The notes below the pieces were generated by a model. That model was not told where the DNA came from. It did not search any database and saw only the letters and a program-made list of their open reading frames with translations. From positions 310,001 to 374,000 of the forward strand of contig JAGMUV010000032.1 of assembly GCA_020744425.1 (NCBI GenBank): 64,000 nt of DNA. Reading direction: 5' to 3'. This stretch comes from Dactylonectria macrodidyma. Taxonomy: Eukaryota > Ascomycota > Sordariomycetes > Hypocreales > Nectriaceae. Within the stretch, counting starts at the first letter, position 1, and each line of letters starts with the position of its first letter. The translations under genes and the position numbers were made by a program. This document shows positions 12,203 through 22,472 of this stretch, piece by piece.

Positions 12203-12836
12203 CCCTTTGCAACAGCTAAGGCAGCCTGCATATTTTTGACCCACTTTCTCCACTTTTGTCGCGATTCTCATTGCGCGTTGGAAGGTGACATCACTGTGAC
12301 TTTGAGAATCAACAGAAACATCAACACCAAATTTACTATACAAACGATTAATTGAACACTCTGATGAACTCAACACAACACAGCGTAGCTGCGAACGCGT
12401 ATGATGAAGATCTTGAAATCTACCTTGACCAATCAAAACGCGAGCAGCCAGCTGATAACACCTGCCGGCCAGATGTGCCTCCCACTCTACAACGCGGTCA
12501 CGATTTCATCCCTTTGCAACTTACTTTCCGGGCTCCTCACATTCAACCTCTTCCTTCAACGCCGTTGTCCCTTTTCCATACCTTTATACCTGTTTCCTTA
12601 GTAGAAGCATGGGTCAGTTACACGAATGCCGCAATGATGGATGACTCCCGCGAAGGACAAGTCCCCAGGCCGACGTCCGTGGCCGAGATCTTCGTCTGGC
12701 TTGCAATCCTCATTTACATAGGGCTTCATAAGGAAATCGCGATCAGAACCCATTGGAAGACCTCAGAAGACGACGAGCAGCTGCCTAGGCATCCGATCGT
12801 CAAATCCATGACTCACGAGCGCTTTTCCTTCCTCTA
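12203..12836 (+). mobile_element. piggyBac-like element, 5' end only
   Basis: Starts with CCCTTTGCAACAGCTAAGGC, identical to the start of the element at 62547, and is preceded by AT as there. The non-coding leader is also shared (CAACACCAAATTTACTAT, ACACAACACAGCGTAG). The element stops at the pogo insertion at 12837. Sequence beyond the pogo (15063 on) no longer matches piggyBac after four or five bases, so the rest was already lost or the truncation coincides with the insertion point. Confidence 0.7.
12364..12836 (+). pseudogene. piggyBac-like transposase, N-terminal fragment
   Basis: Codes for about 158 residues, from MNSTQHSVAANAYDEDLEIY to HERFSFLYH. It aligns along its length with the protein at 62697 (shared CRP..PPTLQRG, LPSTPLSLF, RPTS.AE.F.WLAI.IY.GLH, HPIVK.MT.ERF..LY). 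This is the DDE_Tnp_1_7 N-terminal region; no catalytic Asp is included. The frame is open until the pogo end at 12837, which adds a stop. Non-functional. Confidence 0.8.
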
Positions 12837-15062
12837 CCATCCAGGACCACTTAATGGACACCCCCACTTAATGGACCACCAAAATTTCAATCTTCCCATA
12901 CAAAATCCGAATTTTCAATTACACCGCATTTGGCCAAGAATGAAGATACTCACAAACCAAAACCTGTGCTGTATAGTTTATTTCATGAAATTTCAATATA
13001 GGCTCAATTTTTTCCCGTTCCGCCTCGTGGCCTTGTCCTCTAGCCCTTTGAAACTTTTTCAGTTTCACCTCATCCGCCCCATCCGACTTCATTCACTCCA
13101 GTAGGCATATCACCTAATTTACTCATGGAACTCCTGCCACAATGGTTCGGCGTGTTTATACCGAAGACGACGTAGCTGAGGCTATACTCGATATTACTGA
13201 TAGAGGCCTATCGCCGACTGAGGCGGCCCAGAAACGTGGAGTGCCTCGATCGACCATTTATAGACGACTTTCCGGTCAAGCGAGCAGGAATGAACGTATC
13301 CATGCCCAGCAGCGTATATCCAAGAGCCAGGAGGAGACTCTCCTTCGTTGGGTGCTGCGACAAGAGTCTCTGGGCTATGCTCCCTCGCACAGCCAGCTCC
13401 GCGCCTGTGTCGAGGCCATCCTTCAACAACAAGGCGATAATATGCCTCTGGGCAAGCACTGGACCACCAGGTTCGTCAAGCGTTACTCACAACTATCTAC
13501 GAAGCTTGGAAAACGCCAGGAAGCCGCCAGATTTGACGGGTTTACGCCGAAGGCGGTCAATTGGTACTTCGATATCCGGGAGAACGAGTACGGCTGGATC
13601 AAGCCTGAGAACACGGTTAACGTGGACGAGGGTGGCATAATGGCGGGTTTCGGTAAGTCCTCCACAAGTTCTCTACGTGCTTTTATAGGGCATAACTAAT
13701 TGGTTGTCCATGAGGCCTGGACAGCCTCGTAATCGGGAGCTCTGACCCGAAGAAGAAGGCGTTGTTGAAGGGCGTTCAGTCGCGCACTTGGACCTCGTTT
13801 ATTGAGGCTGTCACCGCAACTGGCCGCGCTTTAAAACCGGGAATTATCTTTAAAGGAAAAGAGCTGCAGAAGCAGTGGTTTCTTAAGGAATTCGAATCGA
13901 TAGCGGACTGGCACTACATCACATCACCGAACGGCTGGACCGACAACCATATAGCTCTCGAGTGGTTGAAAGACGTCTATCTACCTCAAACAGAGTCTCG
14001 CGATGCATCAGATGCGAGACTTATTATCCTTGACGGTCACGGAAGCCATGCACAGGTGAGTCTTTTGGTGTTTTCACCGCAGAGTCTCCCGCTATAAGGT
14101 CGCTAACGAGCACCCAGGATGAGTGGATGGCTACGTGCTTTCTGAACAACGTCTACTGCTGCTATCTACCAGCGCATTGCTCTCATGGCCTACAACCGTT
14201 AGACAATGGAATTTTTAATGTCATCAAAGGTGCGTATCAGAAAGAACTCCAAAAGCAGGCTAGTTTGACCGATTCTGCGCCGGTTGACAAAGTCAACTTT
14301 ATTCGGTCATACGCAAAAGCCAGAGAGGCGGGCATGAGGAAGGAGATTATCTTATCCGGCTGGAGGTTTACTGGAAATTGGCCTATAAACCGTCGCAAAG
14401 CTCTAACACATCCGGAAATTCAACCGGATAAAGAAAAAGTTCTGGAAGGCTTCAAGACGCCCAGCCCTCCTCATCTGGACTCAGATGATACGCCGAAAAC
14501 GAGCCGCCAGGTGAGAGATTTGGCCAAACATCGAAGTCGTCCGACCAGGCGGAAGTACAGTAAGATCGCAAAGGGGCTGGAAGCTTTAGAGATGAAGGTG
14601 GCCGTTCAGAATGCGCGGATTACTGGGCTGGAGGAGCAGGTGTCCCAGCTGCGGCGAGGGAAGAAAAGAAAGGCGGTACCGAACCCGAACCGACGATTCA
14701 TGGCTCTAGCAGAGGCTCTAGCGGCTGGAGAAGCTCTTCCTAACTCAAAGGAGGCAGAAATAGAGGTGGATGTGGATGAGGAGATCGAGTCGGTGATTGA
14801 GGTGGGTGTCAGGTCAGAGGACGAAAGTGAGGACTTCATGGTCGTAACAAAGCACTGCCAGCGCACATGGAGCGGTCGGGAGGTCAAAAAACCACGCAGA
14901 GAGTAAAATTTGATCAATTTTATGGAGAGTCTCTTTACTAACTTCGATTTTGATTGACAACGCGGTCTGTTTTTGTGTGCACGAAAATTTAGATTTTGTA
15001 TGGGAGCATCGAAATTTTGGTGGTCCATTAAGTGGGGGTGTCCATTAAGTGGTCCTGGATGG
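12837..15062 (+). mobile_element. Complete pogo (Fot-type) element, copy 1
   Basis: 2226 bp flanked by a TA duplication (12835-12836 and 15063-15064). The terminal inverted repeats begin CCATCCAGGACCACTTAATG. They are perfect for 52 bp (12837-12888 against 15011-15062) and imperfect for ~25 bp more. Each end holds two copies of ACTTAATGGAC 17 bp apart. It carries one transposase gene with two introns and an open reading frame. Inserted into the piggyBac fragment. Confidence 0.9.
13142..14906 (+). CDS. pogo/Fot-type DDD transposase, intact
   Basis: Exons 13142-13652, 13715-14055 and 14118-14906, both introns 62 nt (GTAAGT and GTGAGT donors), total 546 residues without a stop. The N-terminus has a psq-type helix-turn-helix (YTEDDVAEAILDITDRGLSP, GVPRSTIYRRL) and a CENP-B/HTH_Tnp_Tc5 domain (SKSQEETLLRWVLRQESLGY). 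The DDE_1 catalytic core has VNVDEGG, IILDGHGSH and LQPLDNG, giving a DDD triad. The C-terminus is a coiled coil (LEEQVSQLRRGKKRKAVPNP) with an acidic tail. The exon junctions match those of copy 4 at 46.7 kb. It acts in the nucleus on its own inverted repeats by cut-and-paste at TA. Likely active or recently so. Confidence 0.9.
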
Positions 15063-15345
15063 TACCGGTAGTAGCAAGTCCTAGCGCAAGGAGTCGCTTC
15101 TAGTAACTGAAGAGAGGCAGCATTGATAATGCTACTAGTAGCCGTGAACAAGCATGGTATCATTCAGTAGTAGCTGGTGGCTACTAGTAGCTACGCCAGG
15201 AAGAACGGCAAGTGCCTGGCGCTACCTATCAGCCGTCCCACAACCTCGATGACTTTCCAACACCCGCCGTTCACCATCCACTTACCAGCGACACAGGAGA
15301 CCGGTCCCCTACGGGGTCCGCCAATGCCTTTCGGAACGAGCCTGA

Positions 15346-15669
15346 GAAGCAAGGCAGAGGCACTTGCTTGTGAAAGAAGCCGCAGAGGAGGAGTGTTATG
15401 AAGGGGCGAAAGACGACTTTTGCCCACCTGCGGAGGTTCCTCCAGCAGAGGACGAGAAGCCAGCAGCAGAAGAGTGCTATGAAGGGCAAGAGCAAGCAAC
15501 CCCTACTGAAGCGCTTGATGAAAACTACTTCTATTGGCCTGTGGTCTTGAGTTCAGGGGAATGCGCGCACCTGCGGAAACACTTGAGATCCGACAGCTGG
15601 AGATGCTGCAGGAAATGTGCAGAATATGTGAGCAAACTCTCCCAAGAGCTCCAAGCCGAGGAGAAATAG
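15346..15669 (+). pseudogene. C-terminal fragment of a second BTB-type protein
   Basis: The frame has repeats of EECYEG and EDEKPA, then YFYWPVVLSSGECAHLRKHL and WRCCRKCAEYVSKLSQEL. The Cys/His ending (C..L..HL...W..C..C) is the usual C-terminus of a fungal BTB/POZ-like family. The EDEKPA and EKPAEE type repeats resemble those of the minus-strand BTB protein ending at 15798. A stop at 15343-15345 ends the frame upstream, so no BTB domain is attached. It points toward the other BTB gene, tail to tail, and may be an inverted partial duplicate. Region 15063-15345 holds only short GCTACTAGTAGC repeats. Confidence 0.5.
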
Positions 15670-16668
15670 AGGCTTCTATGTCATCTAGGACAAAGTTACA
15701 CTTCTACCTAGTAGCCCACTACAGGTAGTTGCCTTCGCGTACAGCTGTGTGATACTTTTGATGCTTAAAAATAAAGAGATGAGGTCACGAAACGGGGTTA
15801 AACTCCAATGCCGCCGAACGCGGGGTCTGAGCTCTGTGCGCAGCGACTCAAACCCCAAAAGGCATAAAACTGGTCATCCGCAGATGCTGGCTTCTCGTCC
15901 TCTGCTCGCTCTACTGGCTTCTCCTCTTCTGTCGGCCAGAGTGCCTCAACTGGCATCTCATCCTCTGCTGGCTTCTCCTCCCCTGCTGACCACGCTACCT
16001 CAGCTGGTATCTCCTCTGCTGGCTTCTCTTCCGGTGGCTCGAGCTCAGCGTAGTCCACAGATGGCAGTATTCTTGCCAAGCCTGCCTTTCTCTCATGTTT
16101 CATGAGTTCGCTATGCGCAGGCAATACCCGATCCGCATGTTCGATCTTTTGTGCAAGCGTCTCTCTTTGCTCCAGCTCCCTGCCAACAACGGCCCTTAGT
16201 AGCACCTTGTTAATAGTTGTAACGCACCCGATTTCAAGCAGAAGAGCCTCCGCCCTGGGCCTGTCAAGAGTGTTAAGCTCGGACCGAGTTCGAGAAGCGA
16301 GGTAAGTCTCCAACCACTCATCTTCGTCGCAGAGGTTGGAATGCACGTCCTGTAGGACATCCACGATGCAAGGCAGGCTAAGGCCATCTCCAAGTCTCTG
16401 GATTTCCCTAGTTGCCAGGTAACGGAGAGTGGGGAGGCGATAGACCCGGGCCATGGAAAAAACCCGAACACTCGTTGCAAACTCTGCGATCCGCTCGTCC
16501 TGGGGAGATTGTCCTTCCAGCTTGAGACACTGATATGTGCCCGTGTAGAGGAAATGAACCATGACGTGGCCTGCGTCAAAAGACACATCCTCTAGATGAA
16601 GGATGTCCTCTTTGTAATGGCGATCAGCAAATGTTGAGCTCTTCTTGAGCAGTCCATTTGGTATGTAT

Positions 16669-18911
16669 CCCATCGAGTGCGGATGGACCCCATTTTCGCC
16701 AAGGGCGGGGTAAAGCCAATCAGGGCTTATGGGACCACTAGAATAATCGAATCATATGCTAAGATTCAGGGTACCTCGATTCCTCTATAGATTTTGGGTG
16801 TGCCAGAGGTACCAACAATCTCCATCAGTACATAGCGGTACGTTACAGTCTAAGCAGCCTTTTCGAGTCTTTTTTCGCTGTTGCGGCTGTTGAGTGAGGC
16901 TATTCCTAGATACCTCACTTAGAGCCTGGCGTTTCTTCCTCCTGCCGCAATAGGTGCAAGGCGAGTTAACCCCCCTTGATCCCTTGCGATGGTGCTGCCA
17001 AGGAATAGATGTTTTCCTCTTATCTGAAGCCCGTTGAGGTCGTGAAAGTCTTCGACCTCCTGCTAATGGTCCAAACTGTTGAATAAGCTGGGATGCAAGC
17101 AGTCGCCGCCATTGATACTGGGTCTTAACCTTTTGCCACTCGGGCTTACCCCAGAGCTGCAGGAAGAAGCTATTTACAACGATCACTTCTAGTAGGAAAT
17201 TCCAAGCAAGTGCCTGCCAGCCTCCTCGACGAATAGGGCGGTTATATTGATAATAGGACCTCATCTGGTCACTAATATCAACCCCATTCATCTTATGGTT
17301 ATATTTATCAATTGCCTCAGGCACCGGGAGGTTCTTCCGGACGTCTGGGCCGAAGGCTTCTTTCCGGGCAGCCCGCTTTCCAGCAGAGCTTCCGGCCGGC
17401 CGGCGCCGGAGACGGATAACCTCCCGGCCGTCTCGGAAGACGGTTGTCAAGAAGAGGACAAGGGCGTTATCCTTCCAGGTGAATTGGTTGACCTATGAAG
17501 AGACAAATTGATCAGTATGGAGATATCTATAGAAAGCAGTTTGCAATACCATACCTCCCCATCTAAGGTAGGGATGCAATGGATCTGACCCCAAGGAATA
17601 CCCTGGCCTTCTGCTTCCTTCTCGGCGATGAGGATCTTATCTATCCCACTGTCTTTCCGGCAGGTCCCGGAAGCTCCGACCTGCTGCTTCCGGAGGGCCC
17701 GGAGAAGCCGTACGGAAGCAAAGAGATTGTCTAGGAATACGTGGTAGACTGCAGCCGGAAGTAGGGTAATAAGTGTCGTTACAACCCGTTGCGTTGGCGT
17801 TAACGGGTCCCACTTTGCGGCAGCTGCTCCAGCCTTGCTGCCTGCCGGCCGGGCCTGAGGGACTAGTCCGTATGGGCCCTTTCCGTGTACGTGCCAGAGC
17901 CACCGGAGGCAGTAGCCCGATTGGGCAAGGATCCAGACCTTGAAGCCGGTTGGGATCGGCTTCGTCGGTATTGTCGTCGTCTCTAGGGACCGGCCCGTAA
18001 ACCGGACCATAGCCTCGTCAACGGTAAGGTCGGAGCCGGCTGTATAGAAGGAATCCCCAGTCTCCTGGATATGGGCTGACCACTCATTAACCTTCCGGTA
18101 TATATCTGGCATTCCGGCTTGGGCGGGGGCTTGGGCCCGGGCCTGGCGTTGACCTCCTGACTGGCTGGGCTGGAATTCAGAGGTATCAAAGATACGTAGC
18201 TGCCGGAGCAGACTTTGGAAGCGGTCCCGGGAGATAAACCGGGTGAATAGATAGATAGGATCCTCCTTTTGCTGTTGAGTTGACCAATATCTTGATATTT
18301 GAGGTTCGCTATGTATCCCCATATAAAGCAGGATTCCTAAGAAGAGGTAAATCTCATCTACAGAAGTCTTCCTCCGATCATACACTCTTGACCGTTTAGC
18401 CCGGGGACCTTCCCTTAGATAACGGCGCTGCATTCGTCCATTGCACCCACCGCTCAATAAGGCCCCGGGGAACGTACCGGAGGAATAGGTCAAGCGGGGC
18501 TGCCGGCAGCTCCCGTATCTCTCGGGGCCGGGTCGGTACGTCAAAGGGTACGAAGGAGCCCGGCGGCCCGCGCTCGACAGCCGGAGGTTCGTGGGGCCGG
18601 ACTGTGCTGTTATCGCACCGCTCCGGCGTACAGTCGGCAGTGCAGGCGACAGCGAGGTCTTCAGGAAGGATCTCAACCACAATACAGCTCCGTACGGAAG
18701 CCCTGGAGGCACCGGAGGCATCAGAAGCATCAGAATCACTAGAAGACATCGCAGCATTGAACAAAATGACGGTTTTGGTGGTGACAGCAGGTAAGAAAAC
18801 ATAGGTGCAAATGATGTTTCGTCATGTACTGATTGAAGTGCGGAGTAAAAGTGGGTATAAGAGTGGGTATTTTGGCCTTGGCGAAAATGGGGTCCATCCG
18901 CACTCGATGGG
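16669..18911 (-). mobile_element. Complete piggyBac-like element, AT target duplication
   Basis: 2243 bp with perfect 36-bp terminal inverted repeats (16669-16704 and 18876-18911; outer bases CCCATCGAGTGCGGATGG). The flanks are AT on both sides (16667-16668, 18912-18913), not TTAA. The host BTB reading frame closes exactly when one AT is removed. It contains one transposase gene with a single intron and a frameshift. The other piggyBac-like ends in the window (12203, 62547) also start CCC after AT. Confidence 0.85.
16785..18764 (-). pseudogene. piggyBac-like transposase (DDE_Tnp_1_7), one frameshift
   Basis: Exon 1 runs 18764-17555 and exon 2 17492-16785, with a 62-nt GTATGG...CATAG intron. 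The N-terminus is acidic and Ser-rich. The DDE_Tnp_1_7 core reads TSVDEIYLFLGILLYMGIHS, SDLTVDEAMVRFTGRS (first Asp), TGFKVWILAQSGYCLRWLWH, VYHVFLDNLFAS (second Asp), then after the intron NQFTWKDNALVLF and NHKMNGVDISDQMRSYY (third Asp). The C-terminus has a Cys-rich finger (CTYCG, CLDCNVPLC). An extra base at about 18424 (GCGCCGTTAT) shifts WTNAA away from RYLREGP; deleting one C restores the frame. Otherwise complete, so inactivation is recent. The intron position matches the copy at 62697. Confidence 0.8.
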
Positions 18912-19005
18912 ATAGAGGCCCTTGCCCTTTGAAGTACAGCTGAAAGAGTGTGCCACCGTAAGGACTATTAGAAGTAGTTAACAGGGAGTATGAAACCCAG
19001 ACGCT

Positions 19006-20331
19006 GGTAGCACCTACGAGGTTGCAGGCCTGGGGTCGTCGTCGTCCCGGAACGAACCCATATCGGGCTCTAGAAGGCCCAACATCCTTTGGTCGTGGTA
19101 CTAAATTTTGGAATTACTTGCGATGTCTGTTGGCTGACTTCGTTCTGTGAACACACTAGGCATCACAAGAAAACTCTGGATGTCAAAACTGCATAAGAGG
19201 AAGAACTTAGCCAAGTCTACAGTTTATAGTCTTGGGCCGTCTTTTCTCCCTTGTCACCTACGGCCAAAGAAGTTCGGGAGAAAACAAAGCCGTCCTGCAC
19301 TTTGACGTTGGATCGAGGTAAGTGGCGTGTTACGCCCCACTTTCGAACTCTATCTGATTCTTTCCCCCAGTTACAGCACGCCGCTTGTTATCTCATGAGT
19401 CTGGCTGTCAGCGGACTGACGATACAATTGCGTCTGCCGGGAAGATCATCCTGTGGGGGTTCCGAGGACATGGATTCAGAGCCAGAAGTTTCGCCTCCGT
19501 AAGTCCCTGCACCCCAAGCTCCACTTCCACCAGCCCCTCAGTACGGAAGGCCGGAGGAATCAACTGGTCATAACCCCCCTGGCCTCTGCCACGAGCTCTT
19601 ATTGTGTGAGTCGTCTGATTGGGTGTGTGTATGTTCTTGATTTCGTCAAGTCCCCGCTCCGAGTCCCTGTACATCCTTTATGCTAAAGTAGCTAGAAGGA
19701 TATTGCTATAGCAGTGACACGCCATGTACACGCCCTGCTACCCAAATACACATCGTGACAGCCTCTGTCACGAGCTTTTGTCGTGTGTGGCACCTGATTG
19801 GGTGTGTGTATGTTCTTGATTGTGTCCAGTCCCCGCTCTGAGTCCCTGTACACCCTTTATGCTAAAATAGCTAGAAGGATATTGCTATAGCAGGCACACG
19901 CCATATACACGCCCTGCTACCCAAATACACATCGTGACAGCCTCACAGACCCTTGCCAATTGTCTCTTAGGTCGACCCTGGCGTGTGAGCCCATTCCTGC
20001 TTAGATAAATATCACTCTTGGCCACATACGCTGCTCCCAAAGCAGCCAAGTGCCAGAGCTGAGGCAGTGGCACTACGGCAGTATTGCTCGGATGATTCCA
20101 TTCGCAATTTGCCGTTCTCTAGTCAACCCCAGATCTACAATTGCCAGTTGTTATGATAATATATATCTCTGTATGTAACCATACTGTACCGGCTTCATAT
20201 ATACAAACTACCATTCTCATCTCTACTATAAGAGAGTGCTCTTCTTCTTATACTTGAACTTGAACTGAAATCACTCTTCCTCCCATTCTTATCTACAGGT
20301 AAACCTTCTGTCTCTTTTACACAAGCCCATC
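19006..20331. other. Intergenic, mostly a tandem duplication
   Basis: No supported gene. It includes the duplicated block listed separately. Upstream of 20332 there is an AT-rich stretch (GATAATATATATC, 20156-20168) and a pyrimidine-rich leader. A possible 5' UTR intron acceptor CTACAG ends at 20298. Confidence 0.45.
19583..19943 (+). repeat. Tandem duplication, two copies of 179 bp
   Basis: Units 19583-19761 and 19762-19943 share GATTGGGTGTGTGTATGTTC, AGCTAGAAGGATATTGCTAT and CCCTGCTACCCAAATACACA with about 10% differences. Non-coding; no transposon ends seen. Confidence 0.85.
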
Positions 20332-21471
20332 ATGCCTTCTACTTTGACTCCATTCTGTTCTATTGGGGGAGGCAGGCATGCCGGCTTCCAAGCTAAGAAC
20401 CCCCGTGCAGTTTGCTGCCCCCATTGTGGACAACAGTTCAAACCGATCACTGATTGTGTTGATCTTACGGAGGACGACGATGAAGATGCCCCTATTCCTA
20501 CTGCCGTCCCTATTTCTCGCCCCAACGAGCGCCGCAAACTATCATCAACGATTATTCCTACCAATCGCTCGACTTCACTCCCCGCTGGTATCGAAAATGC
20601 CACGCTTGACGCAATGGCTAGGCGTCAAGAAAGCATTGCCAATACGGGCCGCAAAGACCCAATTGCTATTGGGGTTCAAGCTACATTCTGGGTTGGTGCT
20701 GGAGCCTATGAATATATTGGCGACATTAAGACCATTGAGTACAGCAGCGCGCCGAAAGCCGTACGGAAGTGCATGGGCAATGTTTCAGTTGTCCTCCATC
20801 GCGACCACGGGACTCATGAGGCGATGGTGCGTTATCTAGTCAAGCAACTAGATCTAGAGCAGAGCAAGCATGCGTGGGAAGTTGTCTTCTCCGTCGAGAA
20901 AGGTGGCAGCGCGCCTGGACCAGCACGACTGCCCGAAAGGGCTTACACAACTACTAGACTCTACAACCTCTTGCGCCAGACTTCTACCAACTTTGACAAG
21001 GACATCAGGAGCTCTAAGGCTTCTCTGAGCTTCTGGCGTTTCTTTGAACTTGACCCTTTGGAGATGCCACCAAAGCCTAGGACCAAGAGGGGTTACGAGA
21101 TCATGTCGGATGCTGACTCAGAGACATACTCGCCAAGTCCCAAGAAGAAAAAAGGCACTCGTCCAAAGGCACGCCTTCCAGCTGTCAAAGAAGAGCGTAC
21201 TGTGACTGTGAAGTCAGAAGCTATTAAGCAGGAACCAACCACACCTCTATCGGCAATAAAGGCGGCAATCAAACAAGAGCGCATCGTCGAAGACGAGCAT
21301 ATCGAGGATGACGACCCCTTCCTCTCTGACGTTGAGAATAAGACTATGAATGAGTTGTTGGCCGAGATTGTTGTCGCTGGGGATGAGGAGATCAGGGTTG
21401 AAACAACCCCTTCAAAGAGACAATCATCTCGTGTATCCAAGAAGTCATGGAAGGTGCAGCAGGATACATAG
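20332..21471 (+). CDS. Uncharacterised protein with SIM-like and KxE motifs
   Basis: Single exon, 379 residues. I do not recognise the family. Visible features: an N-terminal CPHCG knuckle (residues ~29-33), a SUMO-interaction-like motif VDLTEDDDED just after it, and a central folded region (PIAIGVQATFWVGAGAYEYI, VSVVLHRDHGTHEAMVRYLV, AWEVVFSVEKGG). A basic linker with PKKKKG (nuclear signal-like) follows, then a tail with several psi-K-x-E sites (VKEE, VKSE, IKQE twice) and an acidic end. The protein at 43633-44994 has the same order of parts but little direct identity. Probably nuclear. Codon use and lack of introns do not tell whether it is transposon cargo or a host gene. Confidence 0.7.
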   Translation: MPSTLTPFCSIGGGRHAGFQAKNPRAVCCPHCGQQFKPITDCVDLTEDDDEDAPIPTAVPISRPNERRKLSSTIIPTNRSTSLPAGIENATLDAMARRQESIANTGRKDPIAIGVQATFWVGAGAYEYIGDIKTIEYSSAPKAVRKCMGNVSVVLHRDHGTHEAMVRYLVKQLDLEQSKHAWEVVFSVEKGGSAPGPARLPERAYTTTRLYNLLRQTSTNFDKDIRSSKASLSFWRFFELDPLEMPPKPRTKRGYEIMSDADSETYSPSPKKKKGTRPKARLPAVKEERTVTVKSEAIKQEPTTPLSAIKAAIKQERIVEDEHIEDDDPFLSDVENKTMNELLAEIVVAGDEEIRVETTPSKRQSSRVSKKSWKVQQDT

Positions 21472-21991
21472 GAAGGTGTACTGTTGTGGCGTTAGGATCT
21501 CTTTATTCTTGGAATTTTAGATACGGGTGTGTGTGTGTGTGTGTGTGTGTGATCAATACTCTTAGTCTATTTGCGTAACAAAGAGAATACTTGTAGTCCC
21601 TTACAGGCGCTTTATGTATATGCACAGCACGGTCCTGATATGACAAAGGGTTACAATTAGTGTGTGATATCTTTGGCCATTGAAGACCTCATGATACCTT
21701 AACACTTATCGCAAGCGAAGCCTCCAAAGTATCAGGGGTGAGAGCGGGTCTTAGTGTGTGCACTTGCGATAAGTTCAAGACCTGTGTTTCAATTGACAAG
21801 TAACCTTTTTGCGCTATTTGCGAAAGCCTTGGGTTCGAATTCTGTTTTTGCCTTTTTTGGGGGGGGCTGGTTGGCATGCAGGTTGTGTAATTGCCATGAG
21901 GCTGCGCAACCAAGAGAAGGGAAGGTATGCAACGAAGAGGAGTTGCGCAATGAAGAGAACTCAAAAGAACATACATATATATGAGGCTCAA
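21472..21991. other. Intergenic with a (GT)n microsatellite
   Basis: (GT)12 runs from 21527 to about 21551. A GGGTTCGAATTC near 21830 looks like a tRNA B box but no cloverleaf can be drawn around it. Confidence 0.6.
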
Positions 21992-22333
21992 TTAAAAAGC
22001 ATCATCCTCTGCAGCTGCTGCAGCAACGCTTTGGCTGAGTTCTTCCACATTGATGCCATTGTCTCCTAAATGGCCTCTAAGTCGATCAAGGCCACCAGCA
22101 GGCGTCTCTAAAAGGCCAATACTCGGGGCTGTGTTCTGCTCGAGATGACGCTGTAGATAATCACGCAAGGCGAGGTATGCAGACAGGCGTGGTGTTTCTC
22201 CAGAATCCCTCTCGTTATCCTCCTCTTCTTCCTTAGGATCATCTTTATATCCATATTCTTCTGCAAAGGCTTCGCACACATCGATCGTATCGTCCGGCAA
22301 ATATGCATCAATGTCAGGGCTGGTTACACACAA
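21992..22333 (-). CDS. Possible C-terminal exon of the integrase gene, or separate ORF
   Basis: An open frame of up to 113 residues follows the integrase stop by 140 bp on the same strand. It is acidic (KDDPKEEEEDNERDSGET) with a helical stretch (LSAYLALRDYLQRHLEQN) and ends SVAAAAAEDDAF. No convincing intron joining it to the exon ending at 22473 was proven; a GT donor in GCTAGGTCAGAG near 22440 and an acceptor near 22360 are possible. No family recognised. Confidence 0.35.
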   Translation of the reverse strand: MCVTSPDIDAYLPDDTIDVCEAFAEEYGYKDDPKEEEEDNERDSGETPRLSAYLALRDYLQRHLEQNTAPSIGLLETPAGGLDRLRGHLGDNGINVEELSQSVAAAAAEDDAF

Positions 22334-22472
22334 GGGAGTGAAGAGGTCGGCACACTGCTATTTGGCAGCTAGATAGTAGATTGATAGGTAGGTGGTCTAA
22401 GGTGACGGTACTGATCTCTGACTCTCTCTCTGACCTAGCTCTAACAGCTGCTCTTTATGCTGCCGGGCCTGA

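Larger units (their letters stand above)
15798..19005 (-). pseudogene. BTB/POZ-like protein gene split by a transposon
   Basis: The downstream part, 16668-15798, encodes YIPNGLLKKSSTFADR, the BTB core ILHLEDVSFDAGHVMVHFLY followed by TGTYQ, helices with EFATSVRVFSMARVYRLPTL, and a C-terminal Glu/Pro/Ala repeat (EKPAEE, EEKPAEDE). The upstream part, 18912 to about 19005, reads SYSLLTTSNSPYGGTLFQLY then FKGQGPL. Removing the element 16669-18911 and one AT joins them in frame as QGPL-YIPNG, so one gene was interrupted. The start codon was not found; an intron or exon lies further upstream. BTB folds mediate dimerisation and protein binding. The protein's C-terminus lacks the Cys/His motif seen in relatives. 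Confidence 0.7.

Noticed and set aside
21820..21860. GGGTTCGAATTC resembling a tRNA T-arm/B box
   Set aside because: No A box or cloverleaf can be drawn upstream; treated as chance.
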